DNA of 21,510 nt from Cyanobacteria bacterium UBA1221 (GTDB lineage Bacteria; Cyanobacteriota; Vampirovibrionia; Gastranaerophilales; Gastranaerophilaceae). The position numbers and the translations under genes were made by a program. The DNA lies in the NCBI GenBank assembly GCA_002309425.1, contig DBXD01000057.1, positions 6,933 to 28,442 of the forward strand, given 5' to 3'. The notes beneath the pieces were generated by a model that was not told where the DNA came from, ran no database searches, and was given only the letters and a program-made list of their open reading frames with translations. This document shows positions 4,815 to 12,671 of this stretch, piece by piece (positions within the stretch are counted from its first letter, which is position 1; every line of letters begins with the position of its first letter).

Positions 4815-6779
4815 ATGAGCGGGGAAATTGAACCGATAAAACAAACCGATAACGGAGTTATTCCCGGGTTAAACACAGGCAATCACGGAAACTATTTAAA
4901 GCAGAAAAAGCCCTCTCTTGGAATTTTTACAAAAGGTCAATACGACAGGTCGGGACTAAACGGAGGCTTGGCCGGCTTAACAGGCAGTATGCCTTTAGGG
5001 AAAAACAGTAATTTGTCCGCATATGTCGGTGCAGGAAACATTTTTCAGGTGGGTGCTGAATATTCTTACACAGGTCAGATAGCAAATAAATTATCCTTTG
5101 TGGGTTCCGCAGGGCTTGAGGGGACAGTTTCTTTTACCGGCGAGGCTCAGCATGATTTTTCGTTCTCAGATAATACAAGCAAATCGCATTGTGTAGATCA
5201 CGCATTAATAGAATCCCATGTGGATCATCTGCCTTTTGACGGACAAATTATATATGAAGGTCAAGAGGTTAGCCATCCTGATGAGATTTCGGCAGAAACA
5301 AAACATCAGATTACCCTGAATACCCAAATGAATTCTCAATCTTCCGCAAACAGTTCCATTTCTCTGCCAAACAACCAGATTAAAGGGGTATTAAAAGGTG
5401 AACTCAGGTACGGAAATGAAAAATTCTATGTAGGCGCAGGAGTAAAAGTCAGTGCAGAAACCAAATTTGTGCCAAAAACAGATTATAAATCCGGCGATAT
5501 AGAAATAAGCACTAATGATGAGTCAACGGTAGAATATGATAACCATTACATTGATATTGCAGGGCACTATGACGAGAATTGGCCTGCAGAATACCATCAT
5601 CATGCTTGGACATATCAACATAAGAAAATAAAATTCGATGAAAATGTAGAATTAAATAACATTGACTTTAATAATGATGAACAAATTTCAACGGTAACTT
5701 TACAGAAACCCAAAGTTTCAGTGAGTCCCATCATTACTTTAGGCGGCAGGGTTGATGAATTTGCAGGCGCACTTGAAGTTGATTTACAGGGTGCAAGAGT
5801 AGTGGGGAGTTACAACCTGAACCGGCCGTTTACAACCAAGACAGGACCTAACAGGTTTTACAGACAACTTTCTAATCATAATCAGGCGGAAATGAACCTG
5901 TCCCTCTCAGGACAATCAGAAGATGATATAAACAGCGTTACGGTTAATATAGACGGTCAGGCTCCGATAAATGACAGAGGGACTTCAATAAGTGCAGGTA
6001 TTGGCGCAGGAAATGCAATCAGCGGCCAAATCGGATTAAATCAGGATTTTCAGATTGGAGATAATTTCACGGCAAATGTAGGATTGGGCGCTAAAGGTAC
6101 TATATCATTAAAGGATACCGACAAATATGTAAGCGACTATTCAGATACGGCAACAACATCTGATTTAGTTCCGATAAGTTATGACAGTGAACTCATACAA
6201 GGAGAACATGATATAAATATACACATTTATAATAATTGTACATACAATAATAATGCAAGTTCAACTATCAGTAATGGTATAACCGTACCAAGACACAATA
6301 TTTATACTTTTGGCACGGCAGGTTTAACCTATACAAACGATAAAAAGAATTTCAGTGTCAGCGCAGATGTTACAGGCGGTTTTCGGGGCAAACTTGAGCC
6401 TGATACGGAAGGACAATACAATCTTAGTATGCAGCACGAAGCAACCTATGAAAAAGATCCCTATTTTATTTTCAGCAGCGGAACGGATTTAGACTGGGTT
6501 GATCCGGAAAATCCGACAGAACTGACAAGTGCAACAAGTGTACAGGGTTATATGACTCATATTAACGATAATGTTCAAGTTGAGCGGAATTTCAATACCC
6601 AAACAAAATTTAACACTTCCTGGCAGCCTTATGCCGGAATTGGTATCGGCACAGAGTATAAATTTCCGGATTCAAACTGGAGTGCAGGCGGACAAGTCGG
6701 TACAAGCTGGAATTTAGGTCCGGAGATAAAAAATAACGGAATAAACTTTAAGCTTACGGCAAAATGCCGAATCAGATAA
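4815..6779 (+). CDS. Large beta-rich, Gly/His-rich protein of unknown function, internally duplicated
   Basis: 654 residues with no family I recognise. The sequence alternates short amphipathic strands with Gly turns, as in a beta-barrel or beta-solenoid: SAYVGAGNIFQVGAEYSY (about 68-85), KFYVGAGVKVSAETKF (203-218), SISAGIGAGNAISGQIGL (391-408), NFSVSADVTGGFRGKL (512-527), YAGIGIGTEYKF (606-617). The halves look duplicated: GAGN at 72-75 and at 397-400, each followed by a long polar loop, a second hairpin, another loop and a third hairpin. Loops in the first half are rich in His and Asp (HCVDHALIESHVDH at 125-138, YHHHAWTYQH at 260-269). There is no signal peptide or N-terminal TM segment, and the C-terminus is KCRIR rather than the aromatic end usual for outer-membrane barrels. 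The start is fixed by GGAGGAA. It is probably a single-gene transcript. An outer-membrane-like protein exported by another route is one possibility. Confidence 0.6.
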   Translation: MSGEIEPIKQTDNGVIPGLNTGNHGNYLKQKKPSLGIFTKGQYDRSGLNGGLAGLTGSMPLGKNSNLSAYVGAGNIFQVGAEYSYTGQIANKLSFVGSAGLEGTVSFTGEAQHDFSFSDNTSKSHCVDHALIESHVDHLPFDGQIIYEGQEVSHPDEISAETKHQITLNTQMNSQSSANSSISLPNNQIKGVLKGELRYGNEKFYVGAGVKVSAETKFVPKTDYKSGDIEISTNDESTVEYDNHYIDIAGHYDENWPAEYHHHAWTYQHKKIKFDENVELNNIDFNNDEQISTVTLQKPKVSVSPIITLGGRVDEFAGALEVDLQGARVVGSYNLNRPFTTKTGPNRFYRQLSNHNQAEMNLSLSGQSEDDINSVTVNIDGQAPINDRGTSISAGIGAGNAISGQIGLNQDFQIGDNFTANVGLGAKGTISLKDTDKYVSDYSDTATTSDLVPISYDSELIQGEHDINIHIYNNCTYNNNASSTISNGITVPRHNIYTFGTAGLTYTNDKKNFSVSADVTGGFRGKLEPDTEGQYNLSMQHEATYEKDPYFIFSSGTDLDWVDPENPTELTSATSVQGYMTHINDNVQVERNFNTQTKFNTSWQPYAGIGIGTEYKFPDSNWSAGGQVGTSWNLGPEIKNNGINFKLTAKCRIR

Positions 6780-6842
6780 TAAAAATTTCTTTTATATATA
6801 TTTTAGATGTCATATAAATTGATGATGTGTTTTTGCTTTACT

Positions 6843-6871
6843 TTGGCTTAAAATGTAATTAAGTATATTAT
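6843..6871 (+). promoter_or_regulatory. Promoter of the helicase-nuclease operon
   Basis: TTGGCT (6843-6848) and TATTAT (6866-6871) with a 17-nt spacer fit a sigma-70-type promoter. SD GAGGGG follows at about 6875-6880 and the ATG is at 6889, so the leader is short. Confidence 0.6.
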
Positions 6872-6888
6872 AGCGAGGGGAATATTAC

Positions 6889-9800
6889 ATGTTACAGGAA
6901 GCAACCAAAGCAATTAATTCGGCATTTAATAACAGTTTTATAAAGAAGTTGAGTTTGTATCTTCACGACTGCGTGAGAGAAGAAGTTCAGAGTTCAACAT
7001 TCCGCAACTTAAAAGGCGATAAAGATAATAAATGGATATTCTTAAAAGGAGAAGAAAGCCTTTTGAGAAGCAATGAAGATTTTTTAAGATTAGACGGAAG
7101 TGACGCAAAATTAACCGAATTGATGACACTTTCAAGCAATTCCGTAAAAGACAAATATCTTATATACGGTTATTTGTTTCTTGTCGGTAAAAACTCCAAA
7201 AATAGACGGGCAAGCGAATTTTTAACCCCACTTTTATATTTACCATGCCATCTTGAACGTAACGGAGTGAACATTAATTGTATTCCGCAGGAAGAAGTGC
7301 TTTCTCTTAATACAGGTGCTTTGACCGCATTAATGGGGAAACAGGATGATGAGGATGCGGCTGAACAATTATTAAGCGGTTTGCTGGAGGTAGTTCCGAC
7401 ACTTCCTATTACAGACGAATCCTTAGAGATATTCTTGACCACATTAAAAGCAATTATCCCTGAAATCGATATAAATATAAGCGATGAAAACAATGTTGAT
7501 GAAGATAATGTCACACCTGATGAAGAAACTGATTTTTATTCAGAAAAAATTGACGGAGATAATGTAAGTTTTGTTATTGGTGAAGTTGAAGCCAAACAGA
7601 AACAAGTAAAGAAATTAGAAAAAATTAACCTTACAAATCAGGCGGCAATAATTTTGACCAAACGTCCGAGCGTGACGGCAGGAGTTTTACACGAATTAAC
7701 CCAGATTGCGGAAAGGCCGAGCGGCATTTACCGTGAAACAGCTCTGAATGTGATTAACGAAGAATATTCTATTTCAAAAGAAAAATCCGCACCCATAAAA
7801 GATATGAAAAGCATTACGGATTTTTATCCGATAACTCCGTTATCATTGAGTGATTCTCAGGAACAGGTTATTAAAAACATTGATAACAACAAATTCATAG
7901 CAGTTCAGGGGCCTCCCGGAACAGGTAAATCTCAGACTATTGTGAATCTTGTTGCCCACCTGATTGCCAACGGCAAAACCGTACTTGTTGCTTCCCGCAT
8001 GGATAAAGCGGTTGATGTTGTTGCTGACAGGTTAAATGAACTTGGTGCACCGTTTTTGGCGCTCAGAGCAGGCCGAATGAATTATCAAAAACAATTAAGC
8101 AACCAGCTGAACGATTTACTGAACGGCAAAGTCGACATTGACAACGATTATGAGGACAGCCTGTTTGCCGGAACTGACGATATGAAGGATCATATTAATC
8201 TGGTTCGGGAGTACGAAAGCAGATGCGAACAGATTATAAAACTGGAAAACGACTGGACATCTATGTCCTTAGAAGTCGAAGAACACGAAAAATCTATCGG
8301 CAAATGCGAATTCATAAAATCAATCTTAAAAAAATCCGAAATAGAAAGTATTTTGGGAATTATTGCAACGTTAGAAAAAAATATGGAAAAAACAGGTTTC
8401 TTTTCTAATATTGCCAATTTCAGCAGTATTTCAAAACTGAAAAAAATTCTTAAACTAAAAGATTTTACGGCGGATTACGAAAATCTCGGCAGATTAAAAT
8501 CGGAATTAGAAGTTGCGGCAATGGTCTGGAAATTGAGAAAAATAGAATCCGACATACAGAAAACAGGCAATCTGCATGTTTTATCAGAACAAATACGGCA
8601 GATGAAAAAGAAACAAAAACCGCTTGCAATAAACATCTTAAAGGCTCGCCGCAGAGAAAGCCTGAAAGAACTTTTAAGAGATCAGGTAAAACGCAATCGC
8701 CTGAAAGTTCATGCAAAATCAATTCTGAACAGAAGCCAGAACCACCAGAACAAAATACTGGAAACAGAGGACTTTAAACCTTTATTAGAGGCTTTCCCGT
8801 GCTGGTGTGTTACCACATACGCAGTATCAGGCTCAATGCCTTTAAGACCCGGAATGTTTGATGTCGCAATTATTGATGAGGCTTCTCAATGCGACATAGC
8901 AAGTTGTTTTCCGATACTGTTCAGGGCAAAACGTGCAGTTATCGTAGGTGACGATAAGCAGCTTCCGCACTTATCCTTTCTGGAAAAAGCGAAAGAACAG
9001 TCTTTCTTAACTCAATACGGAATCCCTGAAAAATATCAGTTAATGTGGAGGTTCAGGACAAACTCGATGTTTGATTTGGCTGATTACTATTCACTTAATT
9101 CTGTTATGCTTGATGAGCATTTCAGAAGTCTGCCGCCTGTAATTGATTTTTCTAACAGAGAATTTTACGGCGGAAGAATCCGCATAATGAAAAAAGACGT
9201 CGGTGGGGAAAGAGTACTGGAAACAGTTGTAGTCCCTGACGGCAAAGTAGATAATGATGCAACAAGAAACCTGCCTGAAATCGAAGCACTTGTGAAGCGC
9301 CTTTATGATATTGTTGTGGAGGATGAACGCAAAAATCCCGACAAACCCGTTTCTATCGGTGTTATTTCACCGTTCAGAGCACAGGTTGAGCAGTTGAAAA
9401 TATCTGTTTCAAAAGTTCTTTCTGACCATATGATAAAGAAACATCAGATTGAAATAGGTACGGCACACACATTCCAGGGTGATGAACGTGATATTATGCT
9501 GATTTCGTGGGCTTTTGCTCCGAACAGTTTCCCGCAGAGTTTGACCTTCTTACAAAAACCGAACCTGTTTAACGTTGCCATTACCCGTGCAAGATATAAG
9601 GTTATAAACTTCGTATCACGAGACCCCAAAGATATTCAGGAAGGGTTGTTCAGAGATTACATGTCATATATTGAAGAGTACAATGAACGCAAAAATCTTC
9701 AGGAAAATCCGGATATAGATGAAAATATTTATAAAAATGCCCTTGAAAGAGAGATTGCATCTCAACTGAGAGAACTCGGACACAACGTCAAAGCGGGTGT

Positions 9801-10008
9801 AAATATTGCAGGGCTTAGTGCGGATTTGCTTGTTGATGACAAGTTTGTCGTAGAAGTTGACGGTGTTGAAGATAAAGAATATATGCGCATGTCTAATATG
9901 AAAAAACAGTCCATAATTGAACGCTGCGGCTTCAGGGTCAATCGTATTACATACCGTGAATGGCAATATTCTTCCAAGGCATGCCTTGACAGAGTATTAC
10001 TGAATTAA
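6889..10008 (+). CDS. SF1 (UPF1/DNA2-like) helicase with C-terminal DUF559/Vsr-like nuclease domain
   Basis: 1039 residues. N-terminal domain about 1-300, not assigned, with an acidic linker (about 195-225). A Q-motif-like SDSQEQVI is followed by Walker A GPPGTGKSQ (341-349). A long charged, coiled-coil insert follows (about 430-640). Walker B is IIDEASQ (DEAS at 663-666), motif III VGDDKQLPH, motif IV LDEHFRSLPPVI, motif V IGTAHTFQGDERD and motif VI NVAITRARYK, all standard for UPF1-like SF1 helicases. Residues about 945-1035 form a restriction-endonuclease fold of DUF559/Vsr type: LEREIASQLRELGHNV, ADLLVDD (Asp979), VVEVDG (Glu989, Asp991). It should couple ATP-driven unwinding to cutting of DNA or RNA. 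Such fusions occur in anti-phage and DNA-repair systems, but no such role is shown here. A 174-residue gene follows after 26 nt, likely the same operon. SD GAGGGG supports the start. Confidence 0.9.
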   Translation: MLQEATKAINSAFNNSFIKKLSLYLHDCVREEVQSSTFRNLKGDKDNKWIFLKGEESLLRSNEDFLRLDGSDAKLTELMTLSSNSVKDKYLIYGYLFLVGKNSKNRRASEFLTPLLYLPCHLERNGVNINCIPQEEVLSLNTGALTALMGKQDDEDAAEQLLSGLLEVVPTLPITDESLEIFLTTLKAIIPEIDINISDENNVDEDNVTPDEETDFYSEKIDGDNVSFVIGEVEAKQKQVKKLEKINLTNQAAIILTKRPSVTAGVLHELTQIAERPSGIYRETALNVINEEYSISKEKSAPIKDMKSITDFYPITPLSLSDSQEQVIKNIDNNKFIAVQGPPGTGKSQTIVNLVAHLIANGKTVLVASRMDKAVDVVADRLNELGAPFLALRAGRMNYQKQLSNQLNDLLNGKVDIDNDYEDSLFAGTDDMKDHINLVREYESRCEQIIKLENDWTSMSLEVEEHEKSIGKCEFIKSILKKSEIESILGIIATLEKNMEKTGFFSNIANFSSISKLKKILKLKDFTADYENLGRLKSELEVAAMVWKLRKIESDIQKTGNLHVLSEQIRQMKKKQKPLAINILKARRRESLKELLRDQVKRNRLKVHAKSILNRSQNHQNKILETEDFKPLLEAFPCWCVTTYAVSGSMPLRPGMFDVAIIDEASQCDIASCFPILFRAKRAVIVGDDKQLPHLSFLEKAKEQSFLTQYGIPEKYQLMWRFRTNSMFDLADYYSLNSVMLDEHFRSLPPVIDFSNREFYGGRIRIMKKDVGGERVLETVVVPDGKVDNDATRNLPEIEALVKRLYDIVVEDERKNPDKPVSIGVISPFRAQVEQLKISVSKVLSDHMIKKHQIEIGTAHTFQGDERDIMLISWAFAPNSFPQSLTFLQKPNLFNVAITRARYKVINFVSRDPKDIQEGLFRDYMSYIEEYNERKNLQENPDIDENIYKNALEREIASQLRELGHNVKAGVNIAGLSADLLVDDKFVVEVDGVEDKEYMRMSNMKKQSIIERCGFRVNRITYREWQYSSKACLDRVLLN

Positions 10009-10034
10009 ACAAAAGTAATACAGAGAGGTTTTTC

Positions 10035-10559
10035 ATGAATTTATTTAAAATAGGAACACCTTTAATAGAGGTAATAGATAAAATTTCCGAATCAAATATA
10101 AGTTCACAAAGTAAAAATTGTATTATTAATTTTTGTCGTTCGGAACTGGAATACGGGGACAGCACTATTTCTAACGAACTGGAATTAGCGATGATAAACT
10201 CATGGCTTCTGGATGAGAAGAATATCCGAATGCCTGTTATTTCTGATAAATACAAACTGGCGGATAATTTTTCCGCAGGGAATAAGATATTTGAAGAATA
10301 TAAATCCCCCGACGGGGAACGTATATTGCGTTGTGTCAGTTTCGACAACGAGGGGAATATTAATAAAGTACGACTTTCATACAGCCCCTGTTCGCTTAAA
10401 GACATGCTGGAAAATGGCGGAGTTGAAGATATTTTTATAGATTATAACAACGACGGATTTGTCAATGCCAGAATGATTCAAAAAACAACCGTTGACGACA
10501 ATGGAATCAAATCTTCAAAAATGCTGTATGATATAAATTTAGACGGCAAATTTGACTAA
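10035..10559 (+). CDS. Hypothetical protein with two C-terminal EF-hand/dockerin-like Asp loops
   Basis: 174 residues, no signal peptide, family not recognised. The N-terminal ~60 residues are helical. The C-terminal half is strand-rich and contains two Asp-rich loops, DYNNDGFVN (about 136-144) and DINLDGKFD at the very end. Both match the DxNxDGxxx pattern of calcium-binding EF-hand or dockerin loops. An earlier FDNEGNINK is a weaker third copy. SD AGAGAGG precedes the ATG. It follows the helicase-nuclease gene by 26 nt with no terminator, so it is probably co-expressed and may be an accessory factor. That link is inference from position only. Confidence 0.65.
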   Translation: MNLFKIGTPLIEVIDKISESNISSQSKNCIINFCRSELEYGDSTISNELELAMINSWLLDEKNIRMPVISDKYKLADNFSAGNKIFEEYKSPDGERILRCVSFDNEGNINKVRLSYSPCSLKDMLENGGVEDIFIDYNNDGFVNARMIQKTTVDDNGIKSSKMLYDINLDGKFD

Positions 10560-10578
10560 ATGTATAAGAACAATAAAA

Positions 10579-10602
10579 ATGACCGCTTAAAAAAGCGGTC
10601 AT
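10579..10602. terminator. Rho-independent terminator between the convergent 10035 and 10625 genes
   Basis: ATGACCGCTT (10579-10588), an AAAA loop and AAGCGGTCAT (10593-10602) form a perfect 10-bp stem. On the minus strand it is followed by TTTTTATTG, a good terminator for the 66-residue gene. A second hairpin (AAACCGAAT 10612-10620 / ATTCGGTTT 10627-10635, then Ts) can end plus-strand transcripts and overlaps the stop codon of the minus-strand gene. Confidence 0.85.
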
Positions 10603-10624
10603 ATATTCGCGAAACCGAATGATA

Positions 10625-10825
10625 TTATTCGGTTTTTCCAAAATAAATATTATGCAATATATTAATATTTTCCTGCATTTTATCTACGATAAGACTTGCG
10701 TGAAAAAGTTCTTCAACTTCTTCATGAGCATCAAAATAATCCGCAAGTATTGCACAATAACTGTATAATTCCGCAACACAATCCGAAATTTTGTTACCCT
10801 GTACTTCCTGTTCCGATAATTCCAT
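10625..10825 (-). CDS. Small acidic helical protein, unknown function
   Basis: A 66-residue, predicted all-helical, acidic protein with no signal peptide. It has heptad-like hydrophobic spacing in the middle (VAELYSYCAILADYF) and a Glu-rich stretch (AHEEVEELFHA). SD AGGGA lies 6 nt before the ATG at 10825. The coding region ends in a hairpin, then a strong terminator. It is divergent from the XRE-type gene at 10938 and may share control from the same intergenic region. No family recognised. Confidence 0.65.
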   Translation of the reverse strand: MELSEQEVQGNKISDCVAELYSYCAILADYFDAHEEVEELFHASLIVDKMQENINILHNIYFGKTE

Positions 10826-10859
10826 AATACATCCCTAATTATTAATTTTTATTACCTAT

Positions 10860-10880
10860 ATATTCCTTTATATCGGAATA
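10860..10880. promoter_or_regulatory. Candidate operator between the divergent 66-residue and XRE genes
   Basis: The inverted repeat TATTCC (10861-10866) / GGAATA (10875-10880) has an 8-bp gap. The overlapping 13-mer ATATTCCTTTATA (10860-10872) recurs exactly, in the same orientation to its gene, upstream of the other XRE gene (18780-18792 on the minus strand). A third GGAATA lies at 10895-10900. This could be a binding site or simply AT-rich promoter sequence. Confidence 0.35.
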
Positions 10881-10937
10881 GTATCTAATAAACAGGAATA
10901 TGTCAACATATAGATTAATATTTCTTAAAATAAAAGA

Positions 10938-11141
10938 ATGATAAAAAATAATATTTCTACAATGATGGGGTACCGCAAGTTACAAATAGCAGATGTTGCA
11001 AAAATTGCACATCTTAAATATACTACGGTTGCAAATCTTTATTATGACAGAACAAAGGGTATAGATTTTGAAACGCTGAACAAATTATGCTTTGCTCTTG
11101 AATGCACGCCGAATGACCTGTTCAGGTATATTCCGGATTAG
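10938..11141 (+). CDS. Mini XRE/Cro-type helix-turn-helix regulator
   Basis: A 67-residue single-domain DNA-binding protein of the Cro/CI (HTH_26, YozG-like) type: KLQIADVAKIAHLKYTTVANLY with the recognition helix around residues 27-37, then DFETLNKLCFALECTPNDLFRYIPD, the typical end of such minimal repressors. There is no Shine-Dalgarno sequence before the ATG; a TAAAAT box ends 6 nt upstream, so a leaderless transcript is possible. It is divergent from the 66-residue gene. It probably regulates locally; a target is not evident. Confidence 0.85.
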   Translation: MIKNNISTMMGYRKLQIADVAKIAHLKYTTVANLYYDRTKGIDFETLNKLCFALECTPNDLFRYIPD

Positions 11142-11245
11142 GCTTACAATGTAATTTTAAACAGTTTTTGTCATCCTCGCAGATAATTGTAAATATTTGT
11201 ATATTAAAAGGTTTAAAACTAACAAAAAAACCAAAAAACATGTTT

Positions 11246-11251
11246 TATAAT
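11246..11251 (+). promoter_or_regulatory. -10 box of the 11285 gene
   Basis: A consensus TATAAT lies 33 nt before the start codon. I see no good -35 at 16-18 nt upstream; the stretch is A-rich (CAAAAAAACCAAAAAAC). The SD GAGGTG follows at 11273-11278. Confidence 0.45.
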
Positions 11252-11284
11252 AGCATAGTGTAGGTAAGGTGCGAGGTGACAGTC

Positions 11285-11782
11285 ATGATAAGCAGTAATT
11301 TATCGGCAGGGACAATTAGTGTGCAGGGCAACGGTGTGCAAACTCATTTTTTGAACAAGCCGGATTTTAAGTATACCCTTTCTGCTTCGCCGGATAACGC
11401 GGATCGGTTTGAAAAATTTGTCAGAAATAATAATCCCGCAAATATTGTTGCACCTGAATACCAGGCAGAACAGGAAAAGCAACTGGATGAATTTAAAAAG
11501 AAACTTACGACAAGAACCGTTATTGGCGGACTGTTGGGAGTAGCAATTCCTACTGTTATAGCAATTACATCTTCTAAAGGTTCTAAACTTGCCCGCTCTC
11601 TTTTGGGCATATTAGGTTCTGTTGTCTGCGGTGCTGCCGGTGTTCTCGGAACGGCATATCTTACATATCGTAATGCTGCACCTGAGATTGTAAAACAGCC
11701 AATGATAAAGAGAGCCGAAGCAAGCAATGTCGCAAAGGCAATGGGTCTAAATGACAAAGTTGAATTTGTCGGACAAAAATAA
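11285..11782 (+). CDS. Hypothetical membrane protein with two Gly-rich TM segments
   Basis: 165 residues starting MISSNLSAGTISVQGNGVQ. The ATG at 11285 is chosen because GAGGTG lies 6 nt upstream; a GTG at 11276 overlaps that SD. Residues 1-75 are soluble with a charged helix (AEQEKQLDEFKKKL). Then come two hydrophobic helices, about 78-95 (VIGGLLGVAIPTVIAIT) and about 103-125 (LLGILGSVVCGAAGVLGTAYL), both glycine-rich, joined by a short basic loop. A ~40-residue soluble tail follows. This suggests a hairpin membrane protein with both ends on the same side. No family recognised. It converges on holB with only 7 nt between the stops. Confidence 0.65.
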   Translation: MISSNLSAGTISVQGNGVQTHFLNKPDFKYTLSASPDNADRFEKFVRNNNPANIVAPEYQAEQEKQLDEFKKKLTTRTVIGGLLGVAIPTVIAITSSKGSKLARSLLGILGSVVCGAAGVLGTAYLTYRNAAPEIVKQPMIKRAEASNVAKAMGLNDKVEFVGQK

Positions 11783-11789
11783 TTCTGAA

Positions 11790-12662
11790 TCAGTTATCCA
11801 ATATTAAGGCATACGCCAGCGTTTCTAGGATGTTTGGGGGTTTCATCCCCAGATTCATCTCTTCAATAGAATGTTCTATTGCGTTTATGTCTTTTATGAG
11901 TTTGATTTTCATTATTACATTGTCGTAAGACATTTTCAGCAATTCACAAATATAACTTTGCATCTGAGTTAAGATTATTTTTAATTCATTATCTTTTGCC
12001 AGGGCTGACAATTTATCATAAAAATTAAGAACATCATTTCTCGGAAGCAAAAAGTAATTTTCCATAACCTCCTGAACCAGCGAAAAATCTCTTGTTTCCG
12101 CTTTTTTTGACGGAACAAAAAAGCACTGGGAACGTGAAATTATTGTGGAAATCATACTGTCTTTATCTTTTGTCAAAAAGAAAAAAGTTGTTTTTTCAGG
12201 CGGCTCTTCAAAAGTTTTCAGCAACGCATTTGCGGTAGGTTCCTGAAAATTGGTTTCATTTAATCCGCAGATATTTCCGTCATCATCTTTATCACAAAAT
12301 ATAAAAACCCTGTGATACTCAGAAGTCACGGCAAGACTATTTTTTATATTTCTTGCCTGCTCTATGGAAATAACCTTCTTTGAAGAATCATCAGAATCTT
12401 TGTTGTCTGCCTTGGAAACGGTAATAACTGCAGGATGCTGATTTTGCCTTATCCAATTACAGTTTAAGCAACTGCATTCGTTTGAAAGGTCACCCGTACA
12501 GTTTAATAATCGGGCTATTTCCATGGCCAAATCATACTGAGCCTCCAGATCCGTTCCGTAAAACAGAATACAATGGGAAATATTACGGTCAGGGTTCGCT
12601 ATGCCGCCTTTAAAATATTTCATTAAGAATGGATAATTTTCTTCTAATAATGTAGTTCCCAT
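11790..12662 (-). CDS. holB: DNA polymerase III subunit delta' (clamp loader)
   Basis: A 290-residue AAA+-fold clamp-loader subunit that helps the gamma/tau-delta complex open and load the beta sliding clamp. HCILFYGTDLEAQYDLAMEIA (about 30-50) sits at the Walker A site but lacks the Gly-Lys-Thr core, as is normal for delta', which does not hydrolyse ATP. A zinc knuckle follows (Cys55, Cys63, Cys65, Cys68), then TANALLKTFEEPPEKTTFFFLT (about 143-164) and the SRSQC sensor motif (176-180), the arginine-finger region. The start is 9 nt after the holA stop, with AGGGGA as SD overlapping that stop, so holA-holB are coupled. Confidence 0.93.
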   Translation of the reverse strand: MGTTLLEENYPFLMKYFKGGIANPDRNISHCILFYGTDLEAQYDLAMEIARLLNCTGDLSNECSCLNCNWIRQNQHPAVITVSKADNKDSDDSSKKVISIEQARNIKNSLAVTSEYHRVFIFCDKDDDGNICGLNETNFQEPTANALLKTFEEPPEKTTFFFLTKDKDSMISTIISRSQCFFVPSKKAETRDFSLVQEVMENYFLLPRNDVLNFYDKLSALAKDNELKIILTQMQSYICELLKMSYDNVIMKIKLIKDINAIEHSIEEMNLGMKPPNILETLAYALILDN

Positions 12663-12671
12663 AATTTTCCC

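Noticed and set aside
10625..11141. Toxin-antitoxin pair made of the 66-residue protein and the mini-XRE
   Set aside because: The genes are divergent rather than in one operon, and the 66-residue protein has no toxin motif.
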